In this document: positions 17,589 through 31,222 of the stretch, one piece after another | How positions within the stretch are numbered: the stretch's first letter is position 1 | How the letters are laid out: each line of letters opens with the position of its first letter | Assembly (NCBI RefSeq): GCF_004362895.1 | Contig: NZ_SNXI01000013.1 | Coordinates: 1-64,000, forward strand | Direction of reading: 5' to 3' | Length of the DNA stretch: 64,000 nt | DNA from: Idiomarina aquatica | GTDB taxonomy: Bacteria; Pseudomonadota; Gammaproteobacteria; Enterobacterales; Alteromonadaceae | The notes under the pieces: generated by a model | Database searches by the model: none | What the model was told of the DNA's origin: nothing | Seen by the model: the letters and a program-made list of their open reading frames with translations, nothing else | Program-made: the position numbers and the translations under genes

Positions 17589-19502
17589 TTATAGGGCCAG
17601 GCGCAATAACGGGGCGGTGACGTCCTGGACACCGATGACGCCGTCGATGGATTTGATTTGGCGCTCCAGGCTTTTGGCGCGGTGCGGCAGGTAGGTTTGT
17701 ACGTAGTTGAGGTCGTCGCGGAAAGCGCGGATGACCGGCCGTTTGCAACGGTACAGCTCGATATTCACCGCTAGTAACTTCTTCTCTTTGTAGAGCTTTT
17801 TCATATACAGGCTGGCTTCGTTAAAGCTGGTGAAATCACTTAGCCAGCGGCCGTTTACCGTCGGCTCGGCCTGGTTATCGCTTTGGCTGAGGCGCAGTAA
17901 TAACGTCTTGGTATCGGCATGTTCAGCCGGGTCGATATATTTTAATCGCTCGAGAATTTCGTTTTCGATTTTTTTGCCGCCCAAAATATAATGACTGCGG
18001 CTGAGCCATAATTCCGGATTCTGAAACCAGCCCGGCAACCCCTGTTTGAACGGCATCAGAGCGGCTAAACCAATATCTTGTTGCTTAGCTTCGCGGTGTA
18101 CAAACAGCGCATTGCACAGACCACATTTGGTGTATAACTGCGTTAACCGCGGATGCTCTTCTACCACTTTAGTGCCCTGCACGCCCTGTAAATGCAGTCG
18201 GTGTGGTTTTAGCACATCCAGTTTTAACTCCGACCCTTTAATCGTTTTCCAGCCAGGCAAATCAATGGCACTAACCAGGCCAACGAACAGTTTATCGAGG
18301 CTACTATAGGTTACGCTCAGTACCAGCGCCTGCACCGAATAGCCCGCGCGCTTGAGCCCGGCGAGTATGTTTTTAATCGCCGGCTGCTTAGCCAGCGCTA
18401 CCGTCGACACGGCATAATGGCGCTTTTCGCCCTTAACGTTAAGGGTTAAAAAGTAAAACGGCAGTTGCAGCCGGATTTGTTCGCTATGGCCGCGTAACTC
18501 GGCCAGTTTTAACCTTAACCAGCGTTGATTAATTAACGCATTCAATAGCTGCGGCGTTTTCTTACAGCAGGAATCAATTAGCGCACTGTTGCTCTCGGTG
18601 GCAATGGCGTAAGCGGTCTTTTCCGGGTTGCCGCTAAAGATAACCGGCACGCCCTGCTGGCTTTGCAGCCACTGGCTTTCGTGGCCTTTGGCGCGCACCG
18701 AGAGGATAACATGGTCAACATTCACCTTGTAACGGAATTTATAGCCGTTCAGCAGGCCGCGCAGCAGTTTATCCAGCGCATCGTCATCGGCTACGGCGTC
18801 ACGGCGCAGGCGTAAATAGCTTTGTTTGTCTTTTTCGTGGGTGCCCAGCACCTGGTAGCTGTAGGGTTGGCTCTGATCAAAGACAAACTCTTTGGCCAGC
18901 CCCAGGTAAAAAATGGCGACTGTTTGGTGTAGTAGTTTTTGCACCGGTGCGGTGGCGGGGAGTTTTAGCTGTACGCCCTGCAATGAAATGTCGACGGTCA
19001 CGGCTTTTAGCTTAATGAGCTTGCCGTCTATGCGGCCTTTCACGACCACGTCGGTGACAAAATTCATGCGCTCTTCGCTACGGCGGTAATAGCGCCCCAG
19101 CACAAAGCTACCCAGCTTACTCTGGCTGTCGGCCTCGATTTGCTTGGTGACGCGAGTCTGCTGTTGCTCGCGCATGTACTGCATGATGTTGCGGTAGATT
19201 TCGTCGGTATACACACCGTTGTTGGCTTTTAGGCCGTCGGTAAAGATTTTTTGCGCTTCGGCGTTAAAAAAGTGGGTGCGGCCCTGGTATTCGTACATTG
19301 CAACCGGTCCGGGCACCTTGCGGCGCAGGTCGATGGCAGCGGTGCTGGGTTTGGTCAGCTCGTTCAGCTTTATTTTGAGCTGCAGCTTTTGCGGGCCGCT
19401 AAGGTGTGCTGTTTTCTCGGCAAACAGGCGCTCAAAACTGGCCGAATGCACCTTATGCTTAAGCTCGTTAATTAATTTCTGTAACCCGAGTCCCCTGACC
19501 AT
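17589..19502 (-). CDS. PilZ-domain protein, large
   Basis: Protein of 637 aa. A PilZ-type c-di-GMP-binding segment lies near residues 135-215: an arginine-rich RYYRRSEERMNF start and the partner motif VDISLQGVQLKLP. A second, weaker beta-rich region follows. No transmembrane segments or catalytic domain are visible, so it is probably a cytoplasmic c-di-GMP effector, though the long extra regions are unassigned. The start ATG has GGAGGT-like bases upstream. It is monocistronic by spacing. In this window it could respond to the diguanylate cyclase encoded at 40.6-42.0 kb, but that is inference. Confidence 0.72.
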   Translation of the reverse strand: MVRGLGLQKLINELKHKVHSASFERLFAEKTAHLSGPQKLQLKIKLNELTKPSTAAIDLRRKVPGPVAMYEYQGRTHFFNAEAQKIFTDGLKANNGVYTDEIYRNIMQYMREQQQTRVTKQIEADSQSKLGSFVLGRYYRRSEERMNFVTDVVVKGRIDGKLIKLKAVTVDISLQGVQLKLPATAPVQKLLHQTVAIFYLGLAKEFVFDQSQPYSYQVLGTHEKDKQSYLRLRRDAVADDDALDKLLRGLLNGYKFRYKVNVDHVILSVRAKGHESQWLQSQQGVPVIFSGNPEKTAYAIATESNSALIDSCCKKTPQLLNALINQRWLRLKLAELRGHSEQIRLQLPFYFLTLNVKGEKRHYAVSTVALAKQPAIKNILAGLKRAGYSVQALVLSVTYSSLDKLFVGLVSAIDLPGWKTIKGSELKLDVLKPHRLHLQGVQGTKVVEEHPRLTQLYTKCGLCNALFVHREAKQQDIGLAALMPFKQGLPGWFQNPELWLSRSHYILGGKKIENEILERLKYIDPAEHADTKTLLLRLSQSDNQAEPTVNGRWLSDFTSFNEASLYMKKLYKEKKLLAVNIELYRCKRPVIRAFRDDLNYVQTYLPHRAKSLERQIKSIDGVIGVQDVTAPLLRLAL

Positions 19503-19599
19503 TCAAACCTCCCTGACGTTACCTCCATGTAACATGCGCTTAACATACTTTATTAATGGATGGTTGGCAATGGGGTCGGTTCTTTACGAGGACGAGCGC

Positions 19600-19710
19600 T
19601 AACCACGGAGAGCACGGAGGGCACGGAGAAAAGCCTTTTAAATTTTAAACCTAAATTGTGTTTTACCCTTAAGATGTTTTCTCCGTGCTCTCCGTGTCCT
19701 CCGTGGTTAA
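19600..19710. repeat. CACGGAG hairpin element, complete (copy 5)
   Basis: One of the best-preserved copies: a left arm of three CACGGAG units, an AT-rich centre and an inverted right arm ending TCCTCCGTGGTTAA. It is followed 10 bp later by a REP palindrome. Confidence 0.9.
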
Positions 19711-19720
19711 ATCTTTGGAA

Positions 19721-19742
19721 CGTGCGTCAGGACGCACGCGAC
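19721..19742 (-). repeat. REP palindrome overlapping the end of the YeeZ-like gene
   Basis: On the minus strand, GTCG followed by CGTGCGTCCTGACGCACG, the same 18-bp palindrome as at 12242. The TGA in its middle is the stop codon of the SDR gene, so the last codons of that gene come from the repeat. Confidence 0.82.
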
Positions 19743-20575
19743 GGGTTAATCATTTCGGCGTAGCCGTGGCGGTAGGTGGGGTATTCGAGGGTGAAGCCGG
19801 TGTTGCGGACGCGGCTGTTGTTGCAGCGCTTGGAACCGCGCGGGCCGGGGCCGGGTTCGACTTCGGACGATACTTCTACGCCCAATTGCCGTGCCAGCCA
19901 TTGGTATACCTCGTATTGCATCACCGGTTCGTCATCACTTAACAGGTATAGGTTATTGCGCTTTTCAGGGTATTCCAGCAAAAACGCAATAAAGCGGGCG
20001 ACGTCGTCCTGATGAATTCGGTTGGTCCAGCTCTCGCGCAAGGTGACTTTACCGGCTTTTAACTGGCGCAGCATAAAGTCTCGTCCTGCACCATAAATGC
20101 CGCTACAGCGTATAATCGTCGACGGCACCGGCAAGTCGCGTACCAAGGCTTCGGCCTGCAGCAACATGCGCCCCGAGTCCGATTCTGGCTCACAGGGCGA
20201 ATCCTCGTCCACCCACTCACCATTTTGCTGGCCATACACCCCGGTGCTGGACACATAAATCACGTAGGGGGCATAATCCAGGCCACTAATCACCTGCTGC
20301 AAATGCCTGCAGGGCACGACATAGCCGTTGCGGTAGCCGTCTGAATCATACGAAGACGGCGTCAGCGTTACCAGCACGGCACCGAATTCGTTGCCATGCA
20401 AGACCGCGCGCAGATCCTGCTCATTGCCCGCATCGGCAGCTATTAATTCGACCCCGTCTACAGGCGGCTTGTCATCCGGATCCCGGCAAACACCTACCAC
20501 CGAATGCCCCGCCGCCACGAACCGCCGCGCCGCACGCTGCGCAATATCGCCATAACCAATTGATAATATTTTCAT
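19727..20575 (-). CDS. NAD(P)-binding SDR-family protein, YeeZ-like
   Basis: Rossmann-fold protein of 282 aa resembling the atypical extended short-chain dehydrogenase/epimerase group of E. coli YeeZ. The nucleotide-binding segment ILSIGYGDIAQRAAR is at the N-terminus; YVSSTGVYGQQNG carries the Ser/Tyr region, but without a classical YxxxK at the expected spacing. The substrate is unknown. The final residues (SRAS) and the stop are encoded by a REP palindrome. The gene is flanked by CACGGAG elements on both sides, within the accessory stretch. Confidence 0.8.
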   Translation of the reverse strand: MKILSIGYGDIAQRAARRFVAAGHSVVGVCRDPDDKPPVDGVELIAADAGNEQDLRAVLHGNEFGAVLVTLTPSSYDSDGYRNGYVVPCRHLQQVISGLDYAPYVIYVSSTGVYGQQNGEWVDEDSPCEPESDSGRMLLQAEALVRDLPVPSTIIRCSGIYGAGRDFMLRQLKAGKVTLRESWTNRIHQDDVARFIAFLLEYPEKRNNLYLLSDDEPVMQYEVYQWLARQLGVEVSSEVEPGPGPRGSKRCNNSRVRNTGFTLEYPTYRHGYAEMINPSRAS

Positions 20576-20619
20576 ACGGCAGAATATAACACCATTCGAT
20601 GGGGTTAGGGCAAGAGATA

Positions 20620-20791
20620 TAACCGCAGAGACGCTGAGGGCGCAGAGGAAAGACTTATATTGTTAAAACATTTAACCACAGAGTACACGGAGAGCACGGA
20701 GAAAAGATTTTTAAAGTAAAAACCTCAACAAGCGGTTTTTTGGGTTTCCCCTTAAAAGGTTTTCTCCGTGTGCTCTGCGCCTCTGCGGTTA
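20620..20791. repeat. CACGGAG element, compound copy (copy 6)
   Basis: An outer pair of arms (TAACCGCAGAGACGCTGAGG on the left, CTCTGCGCCTCTGCGGTTA on the right) encloses an inner left arm (TTAACCACAGAGTACACGG, from 20672). Two diverged repeat subtypes are nested, as if one inserted into or recombined with another. Confidence 0.8.
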
Positions 20792-20970
20792 TATCTTTGA
20801 AGGAATAGCGTGCGTAACCGATGAAACCATTTGTTGCTGTGTCTCAGCACCCACCACGGGACTCTATTCGGATCCCATTTTAAGCAGACTTTTTAGATTG
20901 AACTATGCTTATAAACCACATATTAAAAATATTGTCGATTGACAACACAAAGATAAAGGACTATCTTTTC
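20792..20970. other. Gene-free AT-rich leader of the HicA-like pair
   Basis: No gene recognised. It becomes AT-rich towards the HicA-like gene and probably holds that pair's promoter, but no pair of -35/-10 boxes stands out. An in-frame ATG at 20905 exists but has a poorer context than the one at 20971. Confidence 0.4.
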
Positions 20971-21234
20971 ATGAAACGGAAAAAACACACCTCAAAGTGC
21001 ATAGAAAGTGCAATAGTCTTCGCCGAAAGCAAAGGATGGTCGATCATATCAGGCGGAAAAAGTTCTCATTGTTGGGGGCGGATGCTATGCCCTTTTGGTG
21101 CACGAAACAAAGAATGCCGTTGCGGAGAGTTTTGCCTTGTCTCCATTTGGGGGACACCCAAAAATCATGAACAGCATGCACGCATGTTGATAAAAGCAGT
21201 CGAAAAATGTCAGTGGCGGGGACAAAATGACTAA
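20971..21234 (+). CDS. HicA-like small protein, possible toxin
   Basis: Not firmly recognised. An 87-aa basic protein: an alpha-beta start (IESAIVFAESKGWSIISGG), then SSHCWGRMLCP with His33 where HicA-type mRNA interferases carry their catalytic GSH histidine, then a Cys cluster (C40, C49, C51, C55) not typical of classical HicA and possibly zinc-binding, and a final helix HARMLIKAVEKC. AAGGA lies ten bases before the chosen ATG. Its stop overlaps the next gene by eight bases (ATGACTAA), and the downstream protein has a HTH, which is the arrangement of a toxin-antitoxin operon. The toxin role is inferred. Confidence 0.65.
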   Translation: MKRKKHTSKCIESAIVFAESKGWSIISGGKSSHCWGRMLCPFGARNKECRCGEFCLVSIWGTPKNHEQHARMLIKAVEKCQWRGQND

Positions 21235-21706
21235 ATACTATGAATTCAGCCTTCGGTTTGACGTCTCAAACTGTGGCAAAAACCAGGATCAAATTGACGA
21301 TAGTTTGTTTGAGGCTGGCTGCGATGATGCGCTAGTACGTCATGGCCGCCACGGCGAGATTAATATCACCTTCGAACGCCAGTCATCAACGGCGCTTGAT
21401 GCGATGCAAGATGCGCAAAAGCAGGTGCTTTTAGCGTTGCCGCAAGCAAAATTACTCGAAGTGAAACCGGACTTTGTCGGTCCGACGGATATCGCCCGTG
21501 TATATTCAATCACTCGACAGCGAGTTCAGGCTCTGGTTAATACAAAACTATCGCACGTTCATCCTTTCACTAGCGTCGGCAATACACAAATTTTTAGGCT
21601 GGCGAATGTTATCGACGCTTTAGATAGCCAAGGCCGTCACCACGCAGACGAGGCTATCCGCGAAGCCGCAACCGCTGCCATGCAGCTTAACCGGCAAAAC
21701 CTATAG
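21227..21706 (+). CDS. HTH protein, possible antitoxin partner
   Basis: Protein of 159 aa. An N-terminal alpha/beta region (FSLRFDVS..., then DALVRHGRHGEINITFER) somewhat recalls HicB-like or ferredoxin-like folds. It is followed by a helix-turn-helix-like segment, VGPTDIARVYSITRQRVQALV (about residues 86-106), and a C-terminal helical part. The MerR/AlpA-like HTH would bind DNA and autoregulate the pair. It is translationally coupled to the HicA-like gene. It could equally be a stand-alone regulator of that gene. Confidence 0.68.
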   Translation: MTKYYEFSLRFDVSNCGKNQDQIDDSLFEAGCDDALVRHGRHGEINITFERQSSTALDAMQDAQKQVLLALPQAKLLEVKPDFVGPTDIARVYSITRQRVQALVNTKLSHVHPFTSVGNTQIFRLANVIDALDSQGRHHADEAIREAATAAMQLNRQNL

Positions 21707-21730
21707 GCCGATTCCAATCGGTGTTTACCT

Positions 21731-21770
21731 TTAAAAGGTTTTCTCCGTGTTCTCGGTGTTCTCGGTGGTG
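21731..21770. repeat. CACGGAG element, right arm only (copy 7)
   Basis: TTAAAAGGTTTTCTCCGTGTTCTCGGTGTTCTCGGTGG: the inverted right arm with GGTG replacing CGTG in the outer units. The left arm is missing or eroded next to the HTH gene stop. Confidence 0.75.
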
Positions 21771-21782
21771 GGATGTCTTGAA

Positions 21783-21840
21783 CGTGCGCCAAAGGCGCAC
21801 GCTACGGGATTGGTTTGCGTGCGCCGGAGGCGCACGGTAC
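21783..21840 (-). repeat. Two tandem REP palindromes downstream of gltD
   Basis: Read on the minus strand: GTAC-CGTGCGCC-TCC-GGCGCACG (21818-21840), then GTAG-CGTGCGCC-TTT-GGCGCACG (21783-21805). They lie 14 bp past the gltD stop and may protect or terminate the gltBD message. Confidence 0.85.
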
Positions 21841-21854
21841 GGGGCAGAGGTGCG

Positions 21855-27736
<5,882 letters not shown>

Positions 27737-27749
27737 TTGATACTCCAAT

Positions 27750-27765
27750 GAATGAATATTCATTC
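27750..27765. promoter_or_regulatory. Perfect 16-bp palindrome at the gltB transcription start
   Basis: GAATGAATATTCATTC lies between the proposed -10 box and the gltB ribosome-binding site. It contains TGAAT/ATTCA half-sites like those of arginine-repressor boxes but without their 4-bp spacer, so the binding protein is uncertain. Its position would fit a repressor operator. Confidence 0.45.
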
Positions 27766-27772
27766 TTATTAG

Positions 27773-27800
27773 ATTATCATGCGATGCCGCGAATTTGTAA
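27773..27800 (-). promoter_or_regulatory. Putative gltBD promoter
   Basis: On the minus strand, -35 TTACAA and -10 GATAAT with a 16-bp spacer, preceded by an AT-rich stretch. The predicted start lies at the edge of the 16-bp palindrome about 30 bp before the gltB ATG. Confidence 0.5.
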
Positions 27801-27871
27801 TAAATTTGTTGAATGGTGGGGTTGAATTTTATGGAGCATCGCCGATGCGGATAGAGGGGGATTTATTCTGA

Positions 27872-28120
27872 CTTCCGGCTTTGGATTCGAGTCCGTCGGT
27901 GCGCTCCCTTCGGTCGCTAAACCGGCGGGTACGTACGATTTGAATTAATATCCTGGGGTAGCCGGCATCGGGGCTTTGAATACTATTTGCGGCTGGATTC
28001 TAAAACCAAAAGAATACAACGCGGCACCCTAAAAATGAGATAGCCCTGAACGCAGAAAGAACCCTTTGCATATCGTGTGTAGCCGCCGGTTTAGTGAGGC
28101 GCAGCCGAACGCACCGGCGG
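27872..28120. repeat. Composite REP-like element with inverted arms (family A, copy 2)
   Basis: Arms at 27896-27932 and 28079-28120 match those near the RAYT gene (CGGTGCGCTCCCTTCGG and its inverted partner), as does the CTTCCGGCTTTGGATTC margin. The centre of about 145 bp is unrelated to copy 1. A further small palindrome, GGCGGGGCTAAGCCCGCC, abuts the right end. It fills most of the 433-bp gap between gltB and nadA, in which no gene was seen. Confidence 0.8.
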
Positions 28121-28169
28121 GGCTAAGCCCGCCGTCACCTAAAAATTTCAATCAAAACCGTCGACCCAA

Positions 28170-29204
28170 TTACCGCGCGTTAAAAGCAAGCATGCGGTCG
28201 AGGGGGAGCATGGCTTGTTTGCCGAGCTCGGGGTCGACGTGGATTTCGTGGGTTGCGCCGCCGTGTTCGAGGGCGTCGGCAATAGCCACCAGGCCGTTCA
28301 TTGCCATCCACGGGCAGTGCGCGCAGCTGCGGCAGGTGGCGCCGTTACCGGCGGTTGGTGCTTCTAAAAAAGTTTTGTTTGGCTGCAGTTGCTGCATTTT
28401 ATAGAAAATGCCGCGGTCGGTGGCCACGATAAAGGTATCGTTAGGCAATTCCTGGCTGGCCTTGATCAGCTGCGAGGTCGAACCGACAGCGTCCGCCATA
28501 TCAACGATATTTTGCGGTGACTCCGGGTGTACCAGAATTGCAGCATCAGGATGCACTTTTTTGAGGTCTTTAAGCGCTTTCGCTTTAAACTCATCGTGCA
28601 CTACACAGGCGCCCTGCCACATCACCATGTCAGCGCCGGTTTGCTTCTGAATGTAGTTACCCAGGTGGCGGTCAGGGCCCCAGAGGATTTTTTCGCCCTT
28701 GCTGTCCAGGTGCTCAACTAAATCCAGTGCCATGCTTGATGTTACCACCCAGTCGGCACGCGCTTTAACGGCAGCAGAGGTGTTAGCGTAGACCACCACG
28801 GTGCGATCCGGATGCTCGTCACAAAACGCAGCGAACTTATCCGGCGGGCAACCCAGATCGAGCGAGCACTCAGCTTTGAGGGTTGGCATCAGCACGGTTT
28901 TGTTAGGTGTCAGGATTTTTGCTGTTTCGCCCATAAAGCGCACGCCGGCAACAATCAATGTATCGGCGTCGTGGTCGCGACCAAAACGTGCCATCTCCAG
29001 CGAGTCAGCAACGCAACCACCGGTCTCTTCAGCCAGCGCCTGAATTTCGGGATCGGTGTAATAGTGCGCAACCAGCACCGCATTGCGTTGCTGTAATAAG
29101 TCTTTAATACGCGCACGGTATTCTGCTTTCTGTTCGTCAGATAATGGCTTCGGCTTAGGCGGAAACGCGTAATCTAAATTATCTAGAGTTTGGATCGCTG
29201 ACAT
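28170..29204 (-). CDS. nadA: Quinolinate synthase A
   Basis: Enzyme of NAD biosynthesis condensing iminoaspartate with dihydroxyacetone phosphate, 344 aa with a [4Fe-4S] cluster. Cluster cysteines are visible in [23 protein letters not shown] and [26 protein letters not shown] near the N-terminus is also typical. The ATG at 29204 follows AGGAAG by one base. The frame stays open 40 codons further upstream only because it runs through the CACGGAG repeat, so that extension is rejected. nadB and nadC are not adjacent. Confidence 0.95.
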   Translation of the reverse strand: MSAIQTLDNLDYAFPPKPKPLSDEQKAEYRARIKDLLQQRNAVLVAHYYTDPEIQALAEETGGCVADSLEMARFGRDHDADTLIVAGVRFMGETAKILTPNKTVLMPTLKAECSLDLGCPPDKFAAFCDEHPDRTVVVYANTSAAVKARADWVVTSSMALDLVEHLDSKGEKILWGPDRHLGNYIQKQTGADMVMWQGACVVHDEFKAKALKDLKKVHPDAAILVHPESPQNIVDMADAVGSTSQLIKASQELPNDTFIVATDRGIFYKMQQLQPNKTFLEAPTAGNGATCRSCAHCPWMAMNGLVAIADALEHGGATHEIHVDPELGKQAMLPLDRMLAFNAR

Positions 29205-29299
29205 ACTTCCTACATCTTTATTCGGTAAAGTCCTATATACGTGCGGGCAAGTATAGCGGATTTCAATGGCAAATGCCGAGACATATAACCCCAAACACC

Positions 29300-29417
29300 T
29301 AACCACGGAGAGCACGGAGGGCACGGAGGAAAGACTTTCAATGTTAAAGCCCCAGGAATCATACTTTGGTTTCCTTTAAAAAGGTTTTCTCTGTGTTCTC
29401 CGTGTCCTCTGTGGTTA
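29300..29417. repeat. CACGGAG hairpin element, complete (copy 8)
   Basis: Both arms are well kept (TAACCACGGAGAGCACGG on the left, TCCTCTGTGGTTA on the right). It lies between nadA and the tRNA-Lys pair. Confidence 0.88.
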
Positions 29418-29455
29418 TATCTTTGATTTTTATCTTTGAGGTTCTTAAAGGGAAA

Positions 29456-29531
29456 TGGTGGGTTGTGCAGGATTCGAACCTGCGACCAATTGATTAAAAG
29501 TCAACTGCTCTACCAACTGAGCTAACAACCC
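29456..29531 (-). tRNA. tRNA-Lys (anticodon TTT), copy 2
   Basis: 76 nt with encoded CCA. The GGGTTGT acceptor pairs with ACAACCC; the D-arm is TAGCTCAGTTGGTAGAGC; the anticodon loop CTTTTAA gives TTT; the T-loop is GTTCGAATC. Its sequence appears identical to the copy upstream. Confidence 0.97.
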
Positions 29532-29546
29532 ATATTCTGGCGTGTT

Positions 29547-29569
29547 CTTGTGCCGAAGGCACAAGCTAC
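29547..29569 (-). repeat. REP palindrome between the tRNA-Lys genes
   Basis: On the minus strand GTAG-CTTGTGCC-TTC-GGCACAAG. It sits in the 53-bp spacer of the tandem tRNA genes, so it would be part of the tRNA precursor. Confidence 0.85.
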
Positions 29570-29584
29570 TGGTTTGGGAGGAAG

Positions 29585-29660
29585 TGGTGGGTTGTGCAGG
29601 ATTCGAACCTGCGACCAATTGATTAAAAGTCAACTGCTCTACCAACTGAGCTAACAACCC
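29585..29660 (-). tRNA. tRNA-Lys (anticodon TTT), copy 1
   Basis: Same 76-nt cloverleaf as the neighbouring copy, including CCA and the TTT anticodon. It is the promoter-proximal member of the tandem pair. Confidence 0.97.
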
Positions 29661-29723
29661 ACGTCCAAACGTGCCGTTACCAACGCTAAACCGGAGACGA
29701 TTTGTCCTTGGCAACGGCGGCAT

Positions 29724-29751
29724 AGTTTACTTAAATAACGCTGTGATGCAA
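29724..29751 (-). promoter_or_regulatory. Putative promoter of the tRNA-Lys pair
   Basis: On the minus strand -35 TTGCAT and -10 TAAACT are separated by 16 bp, with a GC-rich stretch (ATGCCGCCG) after the -10. The distance to the first tRNA (about 55 nt) allows a short leader. Confidence 0.5.
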
Positions 29752-29835
29752 CTGATTATTTCAGTTTTTTGTGCGACTGCTTAATTCACCAGCAGTTGTT
29801 ACCTTCGTGTTAGCAAAGGCGAGCAAAAACAGCGA

Positions 29836-30612
29836 TTAATTTAACCGCTGTTTGGCCAGATTAGCTTCGGTACTGTCCGGGTATTCTGACACAACCTGCT
29901 GATAAAACGACTCGGCATCGGCACTACGGCCCTGCTCCGAGGCAATAACGCCCAGCTTTAACAAACAATCTGCGCGTTTGTTACTGTCGGGATAGTCGTT
30001 AACCACTGTCTGAAAGTGTGTTTTTGCTTTATCGTACGCTTGCTGTGCAAACTGCAGTTGGCCTAGCCAGTAATGCGCATTAGGCAGGTAACTTGAGTTC
30101 GGAAACTGCTGGATAAACTGCTCGAATGCAGGAATTGCCGCGTCGTAACGCTTGTCTTCCAACACTAAAGCAATAGCACGGTCATAGGCGTCGTTTTCGC
30201 TGAGGTTACTGGAATAACCCGAGTTGCCACCATCCGCAGAGCCGGAACTGTCGGTAGGTATCGTCTGAACGCCCCCGCCAGAACCACCAAACGACGATCC
30301 GCCCTGCTCCTTCAGTTGACTGAAGCGACGGTCAATTTCCTGATACAGCTCGCGCTGACGTTGCAGTAGCTGCTCCAGGCGATACTCGTGCTCCTCGGTA
30401 ATACCACGAAGCTCGGCGACATCCTGTTGCAAAGTACTTAACTGGTCCATCAGCTGCAATTGAGCACCCTGGCGTGCCTCCATCATACGTTCGATAGTGG
30501 CCAGGCGTTGCTCCAGCGAGCCGGCTGAATCAGAAAGGCTGGAAACCGGGGCCTGCGCCATAGCGGCGGCAGGCACCAGTAAGCTCATCGCAATTAGCGT
30601 TTTTTTCAACAT
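29836..30612 (-). CDS. cpoB: Tol-Pal system protein CpoB (YbgF)
   Basis: Periplasmic protein of 258 aa that links the Tol machine to cell-wall synthesis during division. It has a signal peptide cleaved near AAAMA-QAP, an N-terminal trimerising coiled coil (about residues 30-100), a Gly/Ser-rich linker (SSFGGSGGG) and C-terminal TPR units from about residue 140 (DAYDRAIALVLEDKRYDAAIPAFEQF, then two more). It is the last gene of the ybgC-tolQRAB-pal-cpoB operon, 25 bp after pal. Confidence 0.93.
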   Translation of the reverse strand: MLKKTLIAMSLLVPAAAMAQAPVSSLSDSAGSLEQRLATIERMMEARQGAQLQLMDQLSTLQQDVAELRGITEEHEYRLEQLLQRQRELYQEIDRRFSQLKEQGGSSFGGSGGGVQTIPTDSSGSADGGNSGYSSNLSENDAYDRAIALVLEDKRYDAAIPAFEQFIQQFPNSSYLPNAHYWLGQLQFAQQAYDKAKTHFQTVVNDYPDSNKRADCLLKLGVIASEQGRSADAESFYQQVVSEYPDSTEANLAKQRLN

Positions 30613-30637
30613 GGTTGAATACAGCTAACGTTAGCGA

Positions 30638-31180
30638 TTAGTAAACTAAAACAGCGCGACGGTTTTTCGCGTATGCACTCTCGGTAGAGGCATTAACCAT
30701 CGGCTTTTCTTCACCGTAAGATACGGTAGAGATTTGTGAGTCCTGAACACCCAGGTTTTCCAGGTAGCTTTCGACCGCTTGCGCACGACGTTCGCCCAAT
30801 GCGATGTTGTACTCAGGGGTACCACGCTCGTCGGCGTGACCTTCGATTACAACGCTGACATTTGGGTTTTTAACCAGGTAATCCGCGTGCGCAGCTAACA
30901 GTTCTGCGTACTCAGACTGGATATTTGAACGGTCAAACGCGAAGTAAATGATGTGCTCTTTACGTAGCGCTTCCATTTGCTCCTGACGGATTTCTTCAGG
31001 CGTTTTTTGACGGTCAGCAGCGCCAACCTGTACACCTGAGCCAGAGTCCTGGTCCGAAGCCTGGTTAGTTTCCTGACCTGCGCCAGCGCCGGAATCAGTC
31101 GACTGGTTTGAGCTACAAGCGGCCAAAGTTGCCATTGGTACAGCAATTGCCAGAGCTTTAAAGAGTTTGTTCAGCTGCAT
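30638..31180 (-). CDS. pal: Peptidoglycan-associated lipoprotein
   Basis: Outer-membrane lipoprotein of 180 aa. The lipobox is LAAC at about residue 21, followed by a Ser/Gln/Asp-rich linker and an OmpA-like peptidoglycan-binding domain with VVIEGHADERGTPEYNIALG and the RRAQAVESYL helix. ATG 31180 directly follows an AGGAATACAGG stretch; the frame opens 12 codons upstream without need. TolB binds Pal, and Pal anchors the outer membrane to the wall at the division site. Confidence 0.96.
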   Translation of the reverse strand: MQLNKLFKALAIAVPMATLAACSSNQSTDSGAGAGQETNQASDQDSGSGVQVGAADRQKTPEEIRQEQMEALRKEHIIYFAFDRSNIQSEYAELLAAHADYLVKNPNVSVVIEGHADERGTPEYNIALGERRAQAVESYLENLGVQDSQISTVSYGEEKPMVNASTESAYAKNRRAVLVY

Positions 31181-31222
31181 CCTGTATTCCTTATTTTTTC
31201 TCGTCTGTTGTATCAAATTACG

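Noticed and set aside
13307..21770. Integron-type cassette array (repeats boxing single genes)
   Set aside because: No integrase is present, genes face both ways, and the elements do not resemble attC sites.
29205..29324. 40-codon N-terminal extension of nadA
   Set aside because: The frame is open only through the CACGGAG repeat; the internal ATG at 29204 has the ribosome-binding site and matches the family N-terminus.
29445..29723. 92-aa open frame over the tRNA-Lys pair
   Set aside because: It is a translation of two identical tRNA genes.
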